Shown one piece after another: positions 34,485-35,000 of a stretch of DNA of 35,000 nucleotides. Numbering within the stretch: position 1 is the first letter of the stretch; each line of letters starts with the position of its first letter. This DNA is from an uncultured Schlesneria sp. (GTDB lineage: Bacteria > Planctomycetota > Planctomycetia > Planctomycetales > Planctomycetaceae), in contig CAIOKO010000024.1 in NCBI GenBank assembly GCA_903858935.1, forward strand, positions 1 to 35,000, read 5' to 3'. The translations under genes and the position numbers were made by a program. Below the pieces are notes generated by a model. It was not told the origin of the DNA, ran no database searches, and saw nothing but the letters and a program-made list of their open reading frames with translations.

Positions 34485-34528
34485 TATCGCAGAAGCGATA
34501 CAGGCCGGCTTATGGATAACCCTAAGCC
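34485..34528 (-). repeat. two further hairpins in the 3' UTR of the histone-like gene
   Basis: TATCGC/GCGATA (34485-34490 with 34495-34500, 4-nt loop) and GGCTTA/TAAGCC (34507-34512 with 34523-34528). With the terminator, three stems lie in about 90 nt, suggesting a structured 3' UTR that protects the mRNA or acts as a small RNA. Confidence 0.5.
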
Positions 34529-34550
34529 GAGGCAACCGAAGGTCCTAAGA

Positions 34551-34679
34551 TTAGGCCTTCTTCGCAGCCTTCTTGGCTGGTGCCTTCTTCGCGGCAGCCT
34601 TCTTAGCTGGAGCGGCGGCGGCCTTCTTTGCTGGAGCGGCCTTCTTTGCTGGAGCTGCTGCTGCTTTCTTCTTCGCCAT
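34551..34679 (-). CDS. 42-aa Lys/Ala/Pro-rich histone-H1-tail-like protein
   Basis: ATG 34679 to TAA 34553-34551, too short for most gene finders. The protein is made almost only of Ala, Lys and Pro, with repeated APAKKA units (MAKKKAAAAPAKK at the start). It resembles the C-terminal tail of histone H1 and chlamydial Hc1-type nucleoid proteins. It should bind DNA or RNA non-specifically through about 15 Lys. GAGG sits 8 nt before the ATG. It has its own strong terminator downstream and palindromes upstream, so it is a single, probably highly expressed gene. The function as a nucleoid protein is inference. Confidence 0.75.
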   Translation of the reverse strand: MAKKKAAAAPAKKAAPAKKAAAAPAKKAAAKKAPAKKAAKKA

Positions 34680-35000
34680 TTTCAAGTCCTCTTTCCAAGA
34701 GACCCGTGAGTGACTTGTCTCGACCGCTGACGCACCGGGCTAAGCAGTTCGGTAAAGACCAATCATCCACATCGAATCCGTTCGACTTGTCAACCTTGAC
34801 AAGCCGCGACTCAGGCTCGTCATCGTCACTGTCCACATCAGTTTGTCGCGGCAGCGACTTGCTGGTGTGACTTGACAGTGATGTCAAAACGAGTACTGAC
34901 ATCGAACTGGGCGTCATCCTACGTATTTCGTTTTTTAGTTCAAGCCATTTCTGCTGATTAGAGCAGAGATTTTCACTGTTTTTTCAAAGTTTGCAGAGAG
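34680..35000. promoter_or_regulatory. upstream region of the histone-like gene with two TTGACA palindromes
   Basis: CTTGTCAACCTTGACAAG (34786-34803) is a perfect palindrome with a 2-nt spacer. TTGACAGTGATGTCAA (34872-34887) is a perfect palindrome with a 4-nt spacer. Each carries one TTGACA on each strand. They could be operators for a dimeric regulator. A -35 reading with a suitably spaced -10 was sought and not found. No gene is supported here; overlapping Ser/Glu-rich frames are shadows. Confidence 0.45.

Noticed and set aside
34603-34917. Ser/Glu-rich minus-strand frame over the histone-like gene
   Set aside because: Its poly-Ser and Lys-Glu-Gly repeats are the +1 reading of the Lys/Ala repeat codons of the real short gene.

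Overview
The window looks like a chromosomal segment of a planctomycete. This is an inference from gene content: a DUF1501 Tat-exported protein, large PQQ-propeller/TPR secreted proteins, membrane-anchored vWA and squalene-cyclase-like repeat proteins, a short Lys/Ala/Pro histone-tail-like protein, and many genes without a clear Shine-Dalgarno site. No rRNA, tRNA or CRISPR array was seen.

Region 1 (1-800) is decayed DNA. It holds the 3' end of an IS3-family transposase, an inverted repeat, and a badly degraded peroxiredoxin pseudogene in which both cysteines of the WCPYC-type active site now read Arg.

Region 2 (799-14509, all minus strand) is a stress and energy island. In transcription order it encodes a triple-BON protein, a YflT/DUF1269-like stress protein, a Dps ferritin, TspO, a second triple-BON protein, a DksA/TraR zinc-finger protein, a DUF1573 protein, and then a tight operon: kaiC, kaiB, kaiB, hybrid histidine kinase, a REC-DUF2294 (MpsC-like) fusion, phosphoketolase, and a 67-residue membrane protein coupled to it. 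kaiA is absent. The operon suggests a KaiC/KaiB phospho-signalling module feeding a two-component output, co-expressed with acetyl-phosphate production.

The most notable signal in region 2 is a shared 5' leader RNA in front of kaiC and both BON genes. Each copy has a conserved 20-21-nt block, a hairpin, a linker of exactly 12 nt, and then a hairpin built on GCCGACG...CGTCGGC followed by 7-9 U, ending only 17-26 nt before the start codon. This is aptamer/attenuator architecture. I do not recognise it as a described family, although no Rfam search could be run.

Region 3 (14806-27390): a DUF1501 protein, then three plus-strand genes of one design (short cytoplasmic tail, one membrane span, acidic juxtamembrane stretch, large exported domain): two vWA proteins and one terpene-cyclase-like repeat protein. 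They converge, stop codon against stop codon, on a 1547-residue PQQ-TPR-PQQ protein.

Region 4 (27485-35000, minus strand): a 57-residue membrane protein, folE, speD (polyamine synthesis), an aldo/keto reductase, an MFS-like transporter, recG, a doubtful small ORF, and a 42-residue histone-tail-like protein. The last has a strong terminator, a structured 3' UTR, and two TTGACA-type palindromes upstream.
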